Assembly: GCA_003989065.1 (NCBI GenBank)
Contig: RXIW01000002.1
Location: 62,001 to 126,000, forward strand
Reading direction: 5' to 3'
Length of the DNA stretch: 64,000 nt
DNA from: Candidatus Competibacteraceae bacterium
Lineage (GTDB): Bacteria; Pseudomonadota; Gammaproteobacteria; Competibacterales; Competibacteraceae
In this document: positions 54,292-63,227 of the stretch, one piece after another
How positions within the stretch are numbered: position 1 is the first letter of the stretch
Layout: each line of letters begins with the position of its first letter
Notes under the pieces: model-generated
Seen by the model: the letters and a program-made list of their open reading frames with translations, nothing else
Told to the model about the DNA's origin: nothing
Database searches by the model: none
Position numbers and translations under genes: made by a program

Positions 54292-55959
54292 ATGCCGTTT
54301 TACGAGCGACAACCCTACATCCAGCCCTTGTACCAAATCGTCGGCGAGGTGTTGAACGGCGACATCCGAATACCCCGATTTCAGCGGCCAGGCACCGAGA
54401 CAACCTGGACGGCGGAGAAACGTGGCGACCTGCTCGATAGCCTCTACCGTGGCTTTCCGATTGGAACCATCCTGCTCTGGTCTACTCGGATGCCGATCAA
54501 GACTCTGGACGTCGTTGGCGGATTTCGAGTGCAAAAAACCGTTTCCAGCGAAGGTCAGCGGTTGTTGCTCGATGGCCATCAGCGACTGTCGACCCTGGTG
54601 CAGATTCTCGGGCCAGGGCTGATCTCGGACCTGCAACGCCGGGAAATCGAGCGCAAGCCCAGAGACTCTACGGGACCCGCCGGTGAGGAGGCTTGGGTCT
54701 TCGACTTGCAACCGATTAAGGAAAATGCCAAGAGCCGCGACCGGTTCATCCTGCTCAAGAAGGATCAGCAACCAACGTCGAGCCAGCTTCCCCTGAGTAC
54801 GGCCCTGGATCGCAAGGCGCTGAACCGATGGCTCCGGGAACAAAAGCCGCCTTTGAGCGATACCCAAATCACCGAGGCTGACGCACTCCGGGATCGGCTG
54901 CGCGAATACAGCATTCCAGTCGCGGTGCTGGTTGCGGATTCGCTTGAAGACGCGACAGAAAGTTTCAAACGGATCAACTCCAGCGGCGTTCCGATGAGCG
55001 ACTTCAACATGGTCGCCGCACTGGCTTACCAGGACGGATTCGATCCCCAGGAACTCTTCGAAAAATATAACAGCGAGTTATTAGAACCCTTGGGGTGGCG
55101 GGATGTGCCCGACTCCCACATCCTTCGGGTGTGCGCCGCCCTGGCCGGACAGCATCCGGCCAAGTTTGAGGTGGACAAGCTGGCCGATCAATTACGTGAA
55201 AATAACCACCTGATACACCAAGCATTCAATGCTGTAGCCAGGGCGGCCGAAGCGATCCGCCAAGCTTGTGGCATCCACGGACCCGAAGCCCTGCCTTACT
55301 CCTGGCAGCTCATCATCTTGGCGATCAGAGTTGGTTCTGACGACAGCAACCTGTCCGAACCAAAGACGTTGGAGGCGATATGGCGCTGGTTATGGCTAAC
55401 CACCTATGGAGAGGTTTTCGCCGGCGTCAATTCAACGATTTATGACCGCAGCAGCGCCGCCCTGACCAACATGATCCAGGGTGGAGACTGGCTCGCGATG
55501 GAGCGGGATGTGACCAGGAAAGTCCGTGCACTCACTCGGTTTGATTTCCGGGCCGCCCGCGCCAAGGCATTGGCCTTGCTGATGGCACGCCACCAAGACC
55601 AGAATGATCTTCAGGGACCCGCGCACCGAGCCCTGGCCGCCGGCGGGTCGTCGCTGGGTTTGCTACAAGCCAGTGGGAGGCGTTCGATCTGGTGGCATTT
55701 AGCCGTCATTGATGATCAAGCATCCATCGCTGGCTATCGGAATGCCCTCCAGCGCAGAGCCTCAGGAAATTCTTCTGACTCGGAGAATCAGTTGCTGACC
55801 CGGATCGGCGTGCCGAGCGACGCCCAGGGTTCGATCCCGAATCTTCTCGCTGCGCGACGCGAGCTGTTGAAGGCTGATGAGCAGCGATTTATCAGCGACT
55901 TGGGACTGGAGTGGGCGGATGCAGACGCGGATGCAGGTGTTGACGAACAAGCTGAGTAG
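54292..55959 (+). CDS. DUF262-domain protein
   Basis: A 555-residue protein with an N-terminal DUF262 (ParB-like NTPase) domain: IPRFQRP, LYRGFPIGTILLW, LLLDGHQRLSTL and FKRINSSGVPMSDFN. The family motif DGQQR is DGHQR here. DUF262 occurs in GmrSD-type modification-dependent restriction enzymes, SspE and other defence proteins. The usual C-terminal HNH/DUF1524 nuclease is not evident, so this may be a subunit or a variant. It follows the TOPRIM gene by 13 bases. The next 122 bases (55960-56081) hold nothing recognised. Confidence 0.75.
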   Translation: MPFYERQPYIQPLYQIVGEVLNGDIRIPRFQRPGTETTWTAEKRGDLLDSLYRGFPIGTILLWSTRMPIKTLDVVGGFRVQKTVSSEGQRLLLDGHQRLSTLVQILGPGLISDLQRREIERKPRDSTGPAGEEAWVFDLQPIKENAKSRDRFILLKKDQQPTSSQLPLSTALDRKALNRWLREQKPPLSDTQITEADALRDRLREYSIPVAVLVADSLEDATESFKRINSSGVPMSDFNMVAALAYQDGFDPQELFEKYNSELLEPLGWRDVPDSHILRVCAALAGQHPAKFEVDKLADQLRENNHLIHQAFNAVARAAEAIRQACGIHGPEALPYSWQLIILAIRVGSDDSNLSEPKTLEAIWRWLWLTTYGEVFAGVNSTIYDRSSAALTNMIQGGDWLAMERDVTRKVRALTRFDFRAARAKALALLMARHQDQNDLQGPAHRALAAGGSSLGLLQASGRRSIWWHLAVIDDQASIAGYRNALQRRASGNSSDSENQLLTRIGVPSDAQGSIPNLLAARRELLKADEQRFISDLGLEWADADADAGVDEQAE

Positions 55960-56081
55960 ACCAAGCCAGATCCATGATTAATGGAATGGTCGCCCCTTCC
56001 TCAGAACGTATTCACGATTATTGAAGCAGGCCAGGCGCAAGACCAAACCCAGCACGGTAGACCTGTACCTGGCGCTGCGGC

Positions 56082-56549
56082 TTACTCGTCGCGTTCGCTC
56101 GGCCGGGTCGCCCGCAATAGGTTCAAGCCGCTTTCCACCAACGATGAACCAGTGCGGACCACCTTCTTCGCCGTCCGATCCAACAACTCGCTGGCGCTCA
56201 AAGCGTCGATAAAACCCTTGCGGACCTCATCCCGCAACGCCGGTAGACTATCCGTCGCTGCCTCTCGAAACCCTGCCGTCAGTTCGGCCTTGAACTGCGG
56301 CAACAGACCCGCAGCGGCATCCTCCACCCCGCCGCGCACCTGCGCGCGCAACGGCTCCAACAACTCCTGCCCGGCGGCGCCCGCTCCCGCCTTGACCCGC
56401 GCCTCCAGCAATTCGGCCAACGCCGCCCAGCGCCGTTCCAGCTGCGGCCGCAGCCAGCGCTCGAACAGCAGCCATCCCAAAGCCAGCGTCGCCAGACTCG
56501 ACACCAAAGCCGTAGCGACGATCAGACCCAACAATTGCACACCGTTCAT
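56082..56549 (-). CDS. Membrane-anchored coiled-coil protein
   Basis: A 155-residue protein with one N-terminal transmembrane helix (LLGLIVATALVSSLATLALGW) and a helical, Ala/Leu/Glu-rich remainder. No family is recognised. The island's right direct repeat lies inside this gene, over EAATDSLPALRD. Part of the same sequence, in the same reading frame, is found before the higB fragment 5 kb away, so a copy of part of this gene seems to have been left at the far end of the island. Confidence 0.6.
   Translation of the reverse strand: MNGVQLLGLIVATALVSSLATLALGWLLFERWLRPQLERRWAALAELLEARVKAGAGAAGQELLEPLRAQVRGGVEDAAAGLLPQFKAELTAGFREAATDSLPALRDEVRKGFIDALSASELLDRTAKKVVRTGSSLVESGLNLLRATRPSERDE
56227..56268. 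repeat. Right copy of 42-bp direct repeat bounding the island
   Basis: 40/42 identical to 51204-51245, same orientation, 5,023 bp away. It lies within an intact reading frame here, suggesting this is the original and the left copy the duplicate. Confidence 0.85.
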
Positions 56550-56683
56550 GTTCGTTCCTCACCGGCCCACTGCTTACGCGCCAAGCCGCTTGCAGCTGGT
56601 ACCTTCAAAGTTTTTCCAAACATCCACCCTATAATGGCTTTCTCAAAATAACCCCCGTAACATCAAAGTTCAGGAGCTTAAAA

Positions 56684-58666
56684 ATGAATTATTTCGTGAC
56701 CGGAGCGTCCGGCTTCATCGGCCGACGCCTCGTCGAGAAACTACTGCAACGCCCGGACGCCCAGATCTACTACCTGATCCTGGAGCGTGAGTTGCCGATG
56801 GTCGAGACCCTGCACCAGCGTTGGGGCAGCGCCGCCCAGCGCACCACGCCGATCGTCGGCGACCTGACCCAGCCACGCCTGGGCATATCCGATAGCGATA
56901 CCGCCATGCTCAAGGGCACGGTGAACCACTTTTTCCATTTAGCGGCGATCTACGATCTCAAGGCCAGCGCCGAACTCCAGGAAAAGGTCAACATCCAGGG
57001 CACCCGCAACGCCATCGCCTGCGCCGAAGCCATCGAGGCGGGTTGCTTCCACCTGACCAGCTCCATCGCCGCCGCCGGTCTGTACGAGGGCGTGTTCCGC
57101 GAGGACATGTTCGAAGAGGCCGAGGAACTCGACAATCCGTACTACCGCACCAAGCATGAATCGGAAGGCGTCGTTCGTCGCGAATATTCCCGGCCCTGGC
57201 GCGTCTACCGCCCCGGCATCGTGGTCGGCGATTCGCGCACCGGCGAAATGGACAAGATCGATGGCCCCTACTACTTCTTCAAACTGATCCAGAAGCTACG
57301 CCGCACGCTGCCGCCGTGGATGCCGATGGTCGGGATCGAAGGCGGTCGGCTCAATCTGGTGCCGGTCAATTTCATCGTCGATGCCATAGACCATATCGCC
57401 CATCAGGATGGGCTGGATGGGCAGTGCTTCCATCTGGTGGACCCCAACCCAAATCGGGTCGGCGACATCCTGAACCTGTTCGCCCACGCCGCCCATGCGC
57501 CGGAAATGAGCTTGCGAGTCAATGCGCTCATGTTCGCCTTCATTCCGCGCAGCATCAAAACCGCTCTGGCGCACTTCAAACCGGCCCGCCGCATCCGAGA
57601 CCAGATCCTCAAGGATCTCGGCATGCCAGCGGACATCATGCGCTTCGTCAACTACCCCACCCGCTTCGACTGCCGCGAAACGCTCAAGGCGCTCAAAGGC
57701 ACCGATATCGCCGTGCCGCCGCTGGAAAGCTATGCTTGGCGGCTGTGGGATTACTGGGAACGTCATCTCGATCCCGAGCTATTCATCGATCGTAGCCTGA
57801 CCGGCGCGGTCAAGGACAAGATCGTGCTCATCACCGGTGCTTCGGCCGGTATCGGCAAGGCCGCTGCCTGCAAGATCGCCGAGGCCGGCGCCAAGGTCCT
57901 CATCGTTGCCCGCACCGAAGAGAAGTTGCTGGAAACCCAGCAGGAAATCACTGCGCGCGGCGGCACGGCGTTCATCTACACGGCCGATGTCTCCGATACC
58001 GCCTCTTGCGACCGGTTGATCCAGCAGGTGCTGGCCGATCATGGCGGCGTCGATATCCTGATCAACAACGCCGGCCGCTCCATCCGCCGGGCGATCGAAA
58101 ATTCGCTCGATCGCTTCCACGACTACGAACGCACCATGCAGCTCAACTACTTCGGCGCGTTGCGGCTGATCATGGGCTTCATTCCCGGCATGCTGCAAAA
58201 GAAGCGCGGCCATGTCATCAACATCTCCTCGATCGGGGTGCTCAGCAACGCACCGCGCTTCTCGGCCTATGTTGCTTCCAAGGCGGCGCTGGACGCCTTC
58301 TCGCGCTGCGCGGTGGCCGAGTTCTCCGATAGCGGCATCGACTTCACCACCATCAACATGCCATTGGTGCGCACCGAGATGATCGCGCCCACCAAGATCT
58401 ACCAGCACGTGCCCACGCTCAGCCCGGAAGAGGCCGCCGACCTCATCGTGCAGGCCATCATCTACAAGCCCGAGCGCATCGCCACCCGGGTCGGCGTCTT
58501 CGCCCAGGTACTGCACGCCGTAGCGCCCAAGGTGTACGCCGTCATCATGAACACCGCCTTCCGGCTGTTCCCCGAATCGTCCGCTGCCAAGGGGCAACAC
58601 GCCGAGCAGGAGCCCTCGCTGGAACAGATTTCCTTCGCCCAATTCACCCGCGGCATATACTGGTAA
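56684..58666 (+). CDS. Bifunctional fatty acyl-CoA reductase (alcohol-forming)
   Basis: A 660-residue two-domain reductase closely matching the Marinobacter acyl-CoA reductase used in wax ester synthesis. The N-terminal extended-SDR domain (1-~370) has TGASGFIGRRLVEKLL, HLAAIYDLKAS, YYRTKHESEGVVRREY and GPYYFFKLIQK. The C-terminal classical SDR domain (~380-660) has TGASAGIGKA, NNAGRSIRR, SSIGVLSNAPRFSAY and YVASKAALDAF. The protein ends RGIYW. It would reduce acyl-CoA through aldehyde to alcohol with NADPH, providing the substrate for WS/DGAT at 48.5 kb. Confidence 0.92.
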   Translation: MNYFVTGASGFIGRRLVEKLLQRPDAQIYYLILERELPMVETLHQRWGSAAQRTTPIVGDLTQPRLGISDSDTAMLKGTVNHFFHLAAIYDLKASAELQEKVNIQGTRNAIACAEAIEAGCFHLTSSIAAAGLYEGVFREDMFEEAEELDNPYYRTKHESEGVVRREYSRPWRVYRPGIVVGDSRTGEMDKIDGPYYFFKLIQKLRRTLPPWMPMVGIEGGRLNLVPVNFIVDAIDHIAHQDGLDGQCFHLVDPNPNRVGDILNLFAHAAHAPEMSLRVNALMFAFIPRSIKTALAHFKPARRIRDQILKDLGMPADIMRFVNYPTRFDCRETLKALKGTDIAVPPLESYAWRLWDYWERHLDPELFIDRSLTGAVKDKIVLITGASAGIGKAAACKIAEAGAKVLIVARTEEKLLETQQEITARGGTAFIYTADVSDTASCDRLIQQVLADHGGVDILINNAGRSIRRAIENSLDRFHDYERTMQLNYFGALRLIMGFIPGMLQKKRGHVINISSIGVLSNAPRFSAYVASKAALDAFSRCAVAEFSDSGIDFTTINMPLVRTEMIAPTKIYQHVPTLSPEEAADLIVQAIIYKPERIATRVGVFAQVLHAVAPKVYAVIMNTAFRLFPESSAAKGQHAEQEPSLEQISFAQFTRGIYW

Positions 58667-58796
58667 GAAAAATGTAAACGGACCGGCTCGTGTGGTGTCA
58701 TAGCGCCTTGGAATCTCCGCGCCCTGCTTCCAGGACGCTGCCCATGAACCGGTTCCAAACCCTTTTTCAACCTTGAATAGCCGCGAGATTAGCGCA

Positions 58797-59261
58797 ATGA
58801 AACTGAAAATCGGCGACCCCGCTCCCGTCTTCACCGCCACCACCACCGATGGCAATACCGTCAAGCTGTCCGACTATTTCGGCACCAAACTGGTGTTGTA
58901 CTTCTATCCGATGGACGATACCCCTGGCTGCACCAAGCAGGCTTGCTCCCTGCGCAATCATCTCCAGGAAATCCAGGACAAGGGCGCAGCCGTCCTGGGC
59001 GTATCCACCCAGGATGTGGCGTCCCATCAGCATTTCACCGAAAAACACCAACTCAATTTTCCGCTGGTAGCCGATACCGATGGGAGTATCTCTCATGCCT
59101 ATGGCGCCATGGGCGGCGGTGGACTGCTCAAGACCGCGCAGAGCCTGCTGGGGGTCGCCAGCCGCATCACCTTCATCATCGATGAGAGCGGCCATATCGC
59201 CCATATCATCGAAAAACCCGACTGCGACCACCATGCCGAGGAAGTCCTCACGCTTCTGTAA
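58797..59261 (+). CDS. bcp: Bcp-type thiol peroxidase (peroxiredoxin)
   Basis: A 154-residue thioredoxin-dependent peroxide reductase. The peroxidatic Cys45 is in DDTPGCTKQACSLRN, and Cys50, five residues later, is the resolving cysteine expected in this BCP subgroup. The start at 58797 gives the normal MKLKIGDPAPVFTATTTDG. The 130 bases before it hold no gene. Its product may protect cells with large lipid stores, but no functional link is proven. Confidence 0.93.
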   Translation: MKLKIGDPAPVFTATTTDGNTVKLSDYFGTKLVLYFYPMDDTPGCTKQACSLRNHLQEIQDKGAAVLGVSTQDVASHQHFTEKHQLNFPLVADTDGSISHAYGAMGGGGLLKTAQSLLGVASRITFIIDESGHIAHIIEKPDCDHHAEEVLTLL

Positions 59262-59630
59262 TGGCCAGATAAGCGTCCTCCTCTCCTCGACATCCGCTGC
59301 CAAACGCCGATCGCGCCGGAATTTCGCCTTGTTTATCCCCGATCGGCGCTAAAATTAGCGTTATCGTTCCCTGGCATGACTAAAGTGACTTGATCTTGAA
59401 ACAGTAGTGACATATCGTCTCCACTCATTCGAAGTCCAGGAGCACTCCACGCCATGCCATGTTACCCTTCCCAGAGCGTTGCCGAGGAGACCCAGCTGCA
59501 TGCCCAGGCGCCATGCTTGTAACGTTTGTCGCTCTGCCGGCCGAGCGATCGACTGCCTGTTTCCGCCCTCCATCGTCTGCCCGCCATACGCCATCGGCAG
59601 GACACCCACCCAGACGATGGAGAACGGGAA
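59262..59630. promoter_or_regulatory. 369-bp gap with candidate operator upstream of PP2C-kinase
   Basis: No gene is supported in this stretch. CGCTAA-AA-TTAGCG at 59347-59360 is a perfect inverted repeat overlapping a TAAAAT -10-like hexamer (59350-59355). CTTGTT at 59328-59333 could be a weak -35 at 16 bases. This would give an operator-controlled promoter for the phosphatase and kinase genes. Confidence 0.4.
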
Positions 59631-60452
59631 GTGACTCCGCCACGGCCGAACATCTCCCCCATCCAGTGGGAGCAGGGCGCCGCCAGCCAGTTGGGTGGCC
59701 GCCAGGAGCAACAGGACCGCTGTGGGATCTTCCCGGCGCCCGCTCAACATGGACTGCTGGTCATTCTGGCCGATGGCATGGGCGGTCATCTCGATGGCGC
59801 TCTGGGTGCGCAAATCGTCATCGACGTTGCCGACGAATTTATCCAGAATTCGTCGGCAACGTTGCACACCGATCCCGCCGCAGCCCTCGACCAGCTGTGC
59901 CGTCAGATCCACGACACCATCAACGACCGCTCGGAAACCGCTCGCAGCACAGCCGTGCTGGCCTGGCTCCATCAAAATCGGGTCCACTGGCTGAACATCG
60001 GCGACAGCCGGCTATACCACTTTCGCCGTGGCCGGCGGCTGATGCGCACCCGTGATCATTCCGCCGTGCAACTGCTAATGGACCTGGGTGAGATCGACGA
60101 AACCCAAATGGCCACCCATCCAGCGCAAAACCGGCTCTATCGCTGTCTCGGCGGCGAGGATTCGCCCAAACCCGACATGGGCCATTTCGCGATCCAGAAC
60201 GGAGACCTGCTGGCGCTGTGCTCGGACGGGATCTGGGAGCACATCACCGAAACCGAGTTCTGGACCGCCACGCTGGATCACGGTCCGGCCACCGCCGCCC
60301 GGCTGTTGACCGAGCAGGCCGTACAACGAGGCGGCTCGACCGCCGACAACGCCACTCTGGTTCTCCTTCGCGCAGGCGCGGACACCGCTGGCGATCCACC
60401 TGGCTGGTTCCAGCGGTTCATGGGGGGACTGACGTCCCTGTTCAGCCGCTGA
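59631..60452 (+). CDS. PP2C-family Ser/Thr phosphatase
   Basis: A 273-residue metal-dependent phosphatase. The PP2C motifs are ILADGMGGHLDGALG, WLNIGDSRLYHF, LCSDGIWEH and DNATLVLL, supplying the metal-binding aspartates. Start is GTG at 59631 with GGAG eight bases before. It precedes a kinase by 73 bases, a standard opposing kinase-phosphatase pair. The coding region includes a 16-bp perfect inverted repeat (59824-59862), described separately. Confidence 0.88.
   Translation: MTPPRPNISPIQWEQGAASQLGGRQEQQDRCGIFPAPAQHGLLVILADGMGGHLDGALGAQIVIDVADEFIQNSSATLHTDPAAALDQLCRQIHDTINDRSETARSTAVLAWLHQNRVHWLNIGDSRLYHFRRGRRLMRTRDHSAVQLLMDLGEIDETQMATHPAQNRLYRCLGGEDSPKPDMGHFAIQNGDLLALCSDGIWEHITETEFWTATLDHGPATAARLLTEQAVQRGGSTADNATLVLLRAGADTAGDPPGWFQRFMGGLTSLFSR
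59824..59862. repeat. 16-bp perfect inverted repeat inside the PP2C gene
   Basis: ACGTTGCCGACGAATT (59824-59839) and its exact reverse complement (59847-59862) are separated by seven bases, within codons for DEFIQNSS. No T-tract follows, so a simple terminator is unlikely. Confidence 0.85.
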
Positions 60453-60525
60453 CGCCGCCAGAGACCTCTCTTCGCCCTCCCGACCCTCCGCGCCCTCGCC
60501 CTCCGACGAAGAATAAGGAAGCTCG

Positions 60526-63186
60526 ATGTCCGAAGAAACCAATGCGCTACCCACGGGATACAACCTGCATCGTTACCAGATCAGGGGGGTACTGGGCGCC
60601 GGTGGTTTCGGCATCACCTATCGGGCGCTGCACGAAGCGCTGGAGAACGAGGTCGCAATCAAGGAATATTTCCCGGCCGAATGGGCCTATCGCGACCATA
60701 ACGGCACGGCGGTACGCGCCAATGCCCAGGGCCAGGTGCCCGCCAGGGCCGGCGAACCCCCCTGTTACGAATGGGGCCTGCAACGGTTCCTTGACGAAGC
60801 CAAGATTCTGGTCCAGATCAATCATCCCGGCGTGGTGCGGGTACGGGACTACTTCACCGCCAACGGCAGCGCCTACATCGTCATGGAGTACGAAGAAGGC
60901 ATGTCCCTGAGCGCCGCGCTGCAACAGGGCGGCATCCTGCCCGAGCAGGAGCTGCACCGCCTGTTGAACGATGTGCTGCCGGCCCTGGAAACCGTCCACA
61001 GCCAGGGTTATCTGCATCGCGACATCAAACCCAGCAATCTTTATCTCCGCAGCCGCGACAGCCACACCATGCTGATCGACTTCGGCGCCGCCCGTCAGGC
61101 TCTGGGGCGCCGCACTCGCAGCGTCACCAGCGTGGTGACACCGGGCTATTCGCCCATCGAACAATATGTCACGGTCGGTGAGGACTACGGTCCGTGGACC
61201 GACATCTACGCCCTGGGAGCGGTGCTGTACCGCTGCATCACCGGCGCGCCACCGGTGGAGGCCCCGGGTCGAGTGCTCAAGGATCCGGTACAGCCTGCGG
61301 TCGAAGCCGGCGCCGGCCTGTATTCGCGCGGACTGCTGGAAGTCGTCGATCAGGCGCTGGCCGTTCGTCCCGAAGAGCGCTACAAGACCATCGCCGCCAT
61401 GCGCGATGCGCTGTCGGCGGTCGCCGCCGCGAACAAGGCCGCGGATTTCTCCCAGGTGCCAGTCATCAAACCCGAGTTGCTGGAGCTACCGACCTCGAAT
61501 CCGGTCCGGCGACTGGAGCTGGCGCCGGCTGGCACGGAATTGTCGGCGCCGTCCATCCAGATCGATCGGGCCTACAATGACGCCAAGCCACCGGATCGCT
61601 CTTCCCAGCAAACCGTCGATCCCTTCCAGCGTGGAGCGCATGCTCCCCCGGCCAAAGCGCCTGTATCTCCCGCCGACGATCATCGGGCCGGCATCATCAC
61701 CCTCGACGCGCTCACCCCGAAATCGCCCGCAACCCCTACTTCGTCCCAGCCTTCCACGGATTCCGATCTCTCTCTGCCGATGCTGGAAAACATCTGGGAG
61801 AATCTGGACGCCGATGCGCTGAAGACCACCCCTCCTTCGTCCGAAACCACCGCCAAACCGAAAACACCGCAGGACTCGTCGCCCACGCTGCTCAAGCGGT
61901 CGGCAGGGTCGGCGGTCGAGCATCTGAAAAAGGCGGCCACGGTCCGGCGGGAAAGTAATTCCGTCCTCCTCGGGGCAGCGGAAGCGACGCCTGCCGCTTC
62001 GCTCCCGATCAATCGGGGCGAATTCAGCACTCCGCAGCAACGGGACGCCTCCTCCCGATCGCTGGCGATCCTGCCCAACCCCGGGCCTCGCGTCATCAAC
62101 TGGACCCGAATCCTGCTGGCCGTTTTCATCATTACCGGTCTATCCGGGGCCAGTCTGCTCGGCTACGAGTATTACCAAAGCCTGGACGAGGAGCGGCAAC
62201 GCGAGGCGGCTGCCGCGCAACACCGGCGCGCGGAAGAAGCGGCCCGCCGGGCTCAGGAAGAATCGCAACAGCGCGAAGAAACCCTCAACGATTATATCGC
62301 CCAGACCCGCAAGGCCATGACCAACAAGGAATTGGAGCTGGCCCAGTTGTATCTGGACCGGGCCGCCGCCATCAATCCCAACCATCCGACGGTGACTGCC
62401 GCCCGCGCCGATCTACTGGCGATGCAACACCCGGAATCGGTCACCAAAACCCGTACCGACAACACCACCGGCATGGAGCTCAATTGGGTCGAGGGCAGCT
62501 GCTTCAACATGGGCAGCCCGGTCAGCGAACGGGATCATGGCAACGACGAATCATCCCATCAGGTCTGCGTCAAGGGATTCTGGATCGGCAAGACCGAGGT
62601 CACCAACGGCCAGTATCGCCGCTTCAAACCCAACCACGACAGCGGCAACCTGCAGGGACGCCCGCTCAACGGAGACACCCAGCCAGCGGTCAATCTCAAC
62701 TGGGGCGACGCCAACGCCTTCGCCGAATGGCTGTCGTTCGAAGCCAACAAACGCTTCCGTCTACCCACCGAAGCCGAGTGGGAATACGCCGCTCGCGCCG
62801 GCACGTCCACCCGCTACTACTGGGGCAACGACATCGATCCCCGCTACGCCAACTTCTCCGACCGTAACGATCCAACCGGCGCCGCCATCAGCAATCTGGA
62901 CGACGGCCAGGCCATCACCGCCCCGGTTGGTCACTATCTACCCAATACCCTGGGCTTGCACGACATGGCCGGCAACGTCTGGGAATGGACCTGTTCGGAA
63001 TACAACCCGAATTACGGCCGCTCGGAACAGCAATGTTCGACCCGGCGATCCAACGAGAGCCAGCGGGTCGTGCGCGGCGGGGCCTGGAACAGCGGTCCCG
63101 GCGATTTGCGCTCGGCCAAACGGCTTCCCCAGAAACCCGATCAACGCAACCCCACGACCGGGTTCCGAGTGATCATGGAAGAATAG
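60526..63186 (+). CDS. Ser/Thr protein kinase fused to FGE-sulfatase-like domain
   Basis: An 886-residue membrane protein. The Hanks-type kinase (about 15-300) has the P-loop LGAGGFGITY, Lys46 in VAIKEYFP, catalytic LHRDIKPSN, IDFGAARQ and GYSPIEQY, so it looks active. A Pro/Ser-rich linker, one transmembrane helix (~526-546) and a coiled-coil (~550-600) follow. The C-terminal ~245 residues form a formylglycine-generating-enzyme/SUMF1-like domain (IGKTEVTNGQYRRF, RLPTEAEWEYAARAG, NVWEWTCSEY, RVVRGGAWNSG, TGFRVIMEE), probably extracytoplasmic and used for ligand binding. It is probably paired with the preceding phosphatase. Confidence 0.9.
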   Translation: MSEETNALPTGYNLHRYQIRGVLGAGGFGITYRALHEALENEVAIKEYFPAEWAYRDHNGTAVRANAQGQVPARAGEPPCYEWGLQRFLDEAKILVQINHPGVVRVRDYFTANGSAYIVMEYEEGMSLSAALQQGGILPEQELHRLLNDVLPALETVHSQGYLHRDIKPSNLYLRSRDSHTMLIDFGAARQALGRRTRSVTSVVTPGYSPIEQYVTVGEDYGPWTDIYALGAVLYRCITGAPPVEAPGRVLKDPVQPAVEAGAGLYSRGLLEVVDQALAVRPEERYKTIAAMRDALSAVAAANKAADFSQVPVIKPELLELPTSNPVRRLELAPAGTELSAPSIQIDRAYNDAKPPDRSSQQTVDPFQRGAHAPPAKAPVSPADDHRAGIITLDALTPKSPATPTSSQPSTDSDLSLPMLENIWENLDADALKTTPPSSETTAKPKTPQDSSPTLLKRSAGSAVEHLKKAATVRRESNSVLLGAAEATPAASLPINRGEFSTPQQRDASSRSLAILPNPGPRVINWTRILLAVFIITGLSGASLLGYEYYQSLDEERQREAAAAQHRRAEEAARRAQEESQQREETLNDYIAQTRKAMTNKELELAQLYLDRAAAINPNHPTVTAARADLLAMQHPESVTKTRTDNTTGMELNWVEGSCFNMGSPVSERDHGNDESSHQVCVKGFWIGKTEVTNGQYRRFKPNHDSGNLQGRPLNGDTQPAVNLNWGDANAFAEWLSFEANKRFRLPTEAEWEYAARAGTSTRYYWGNDIDPRYANFSDRNDPTGAAISNLDDGQAITAPVGHYLPNTLGLHDMAGNVWEWTCSEYNPNYGRSEQQCSTRRSNESQRVVRGGAWNSGPGDLRSAKRLPQKPDQRNPTTGFRVIMEE

Positions 63187-63227
63187 GGGCAGCCGTCCGG
63201 CGACGGCGCGCATCGCCGGAGCGCAGC

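Noticed and set aside
51246-56226. Prophage or integrative element
   Set aside because: No integrase, structural or replication genes, and no tRNA target; the repeat alone does not make an att site.
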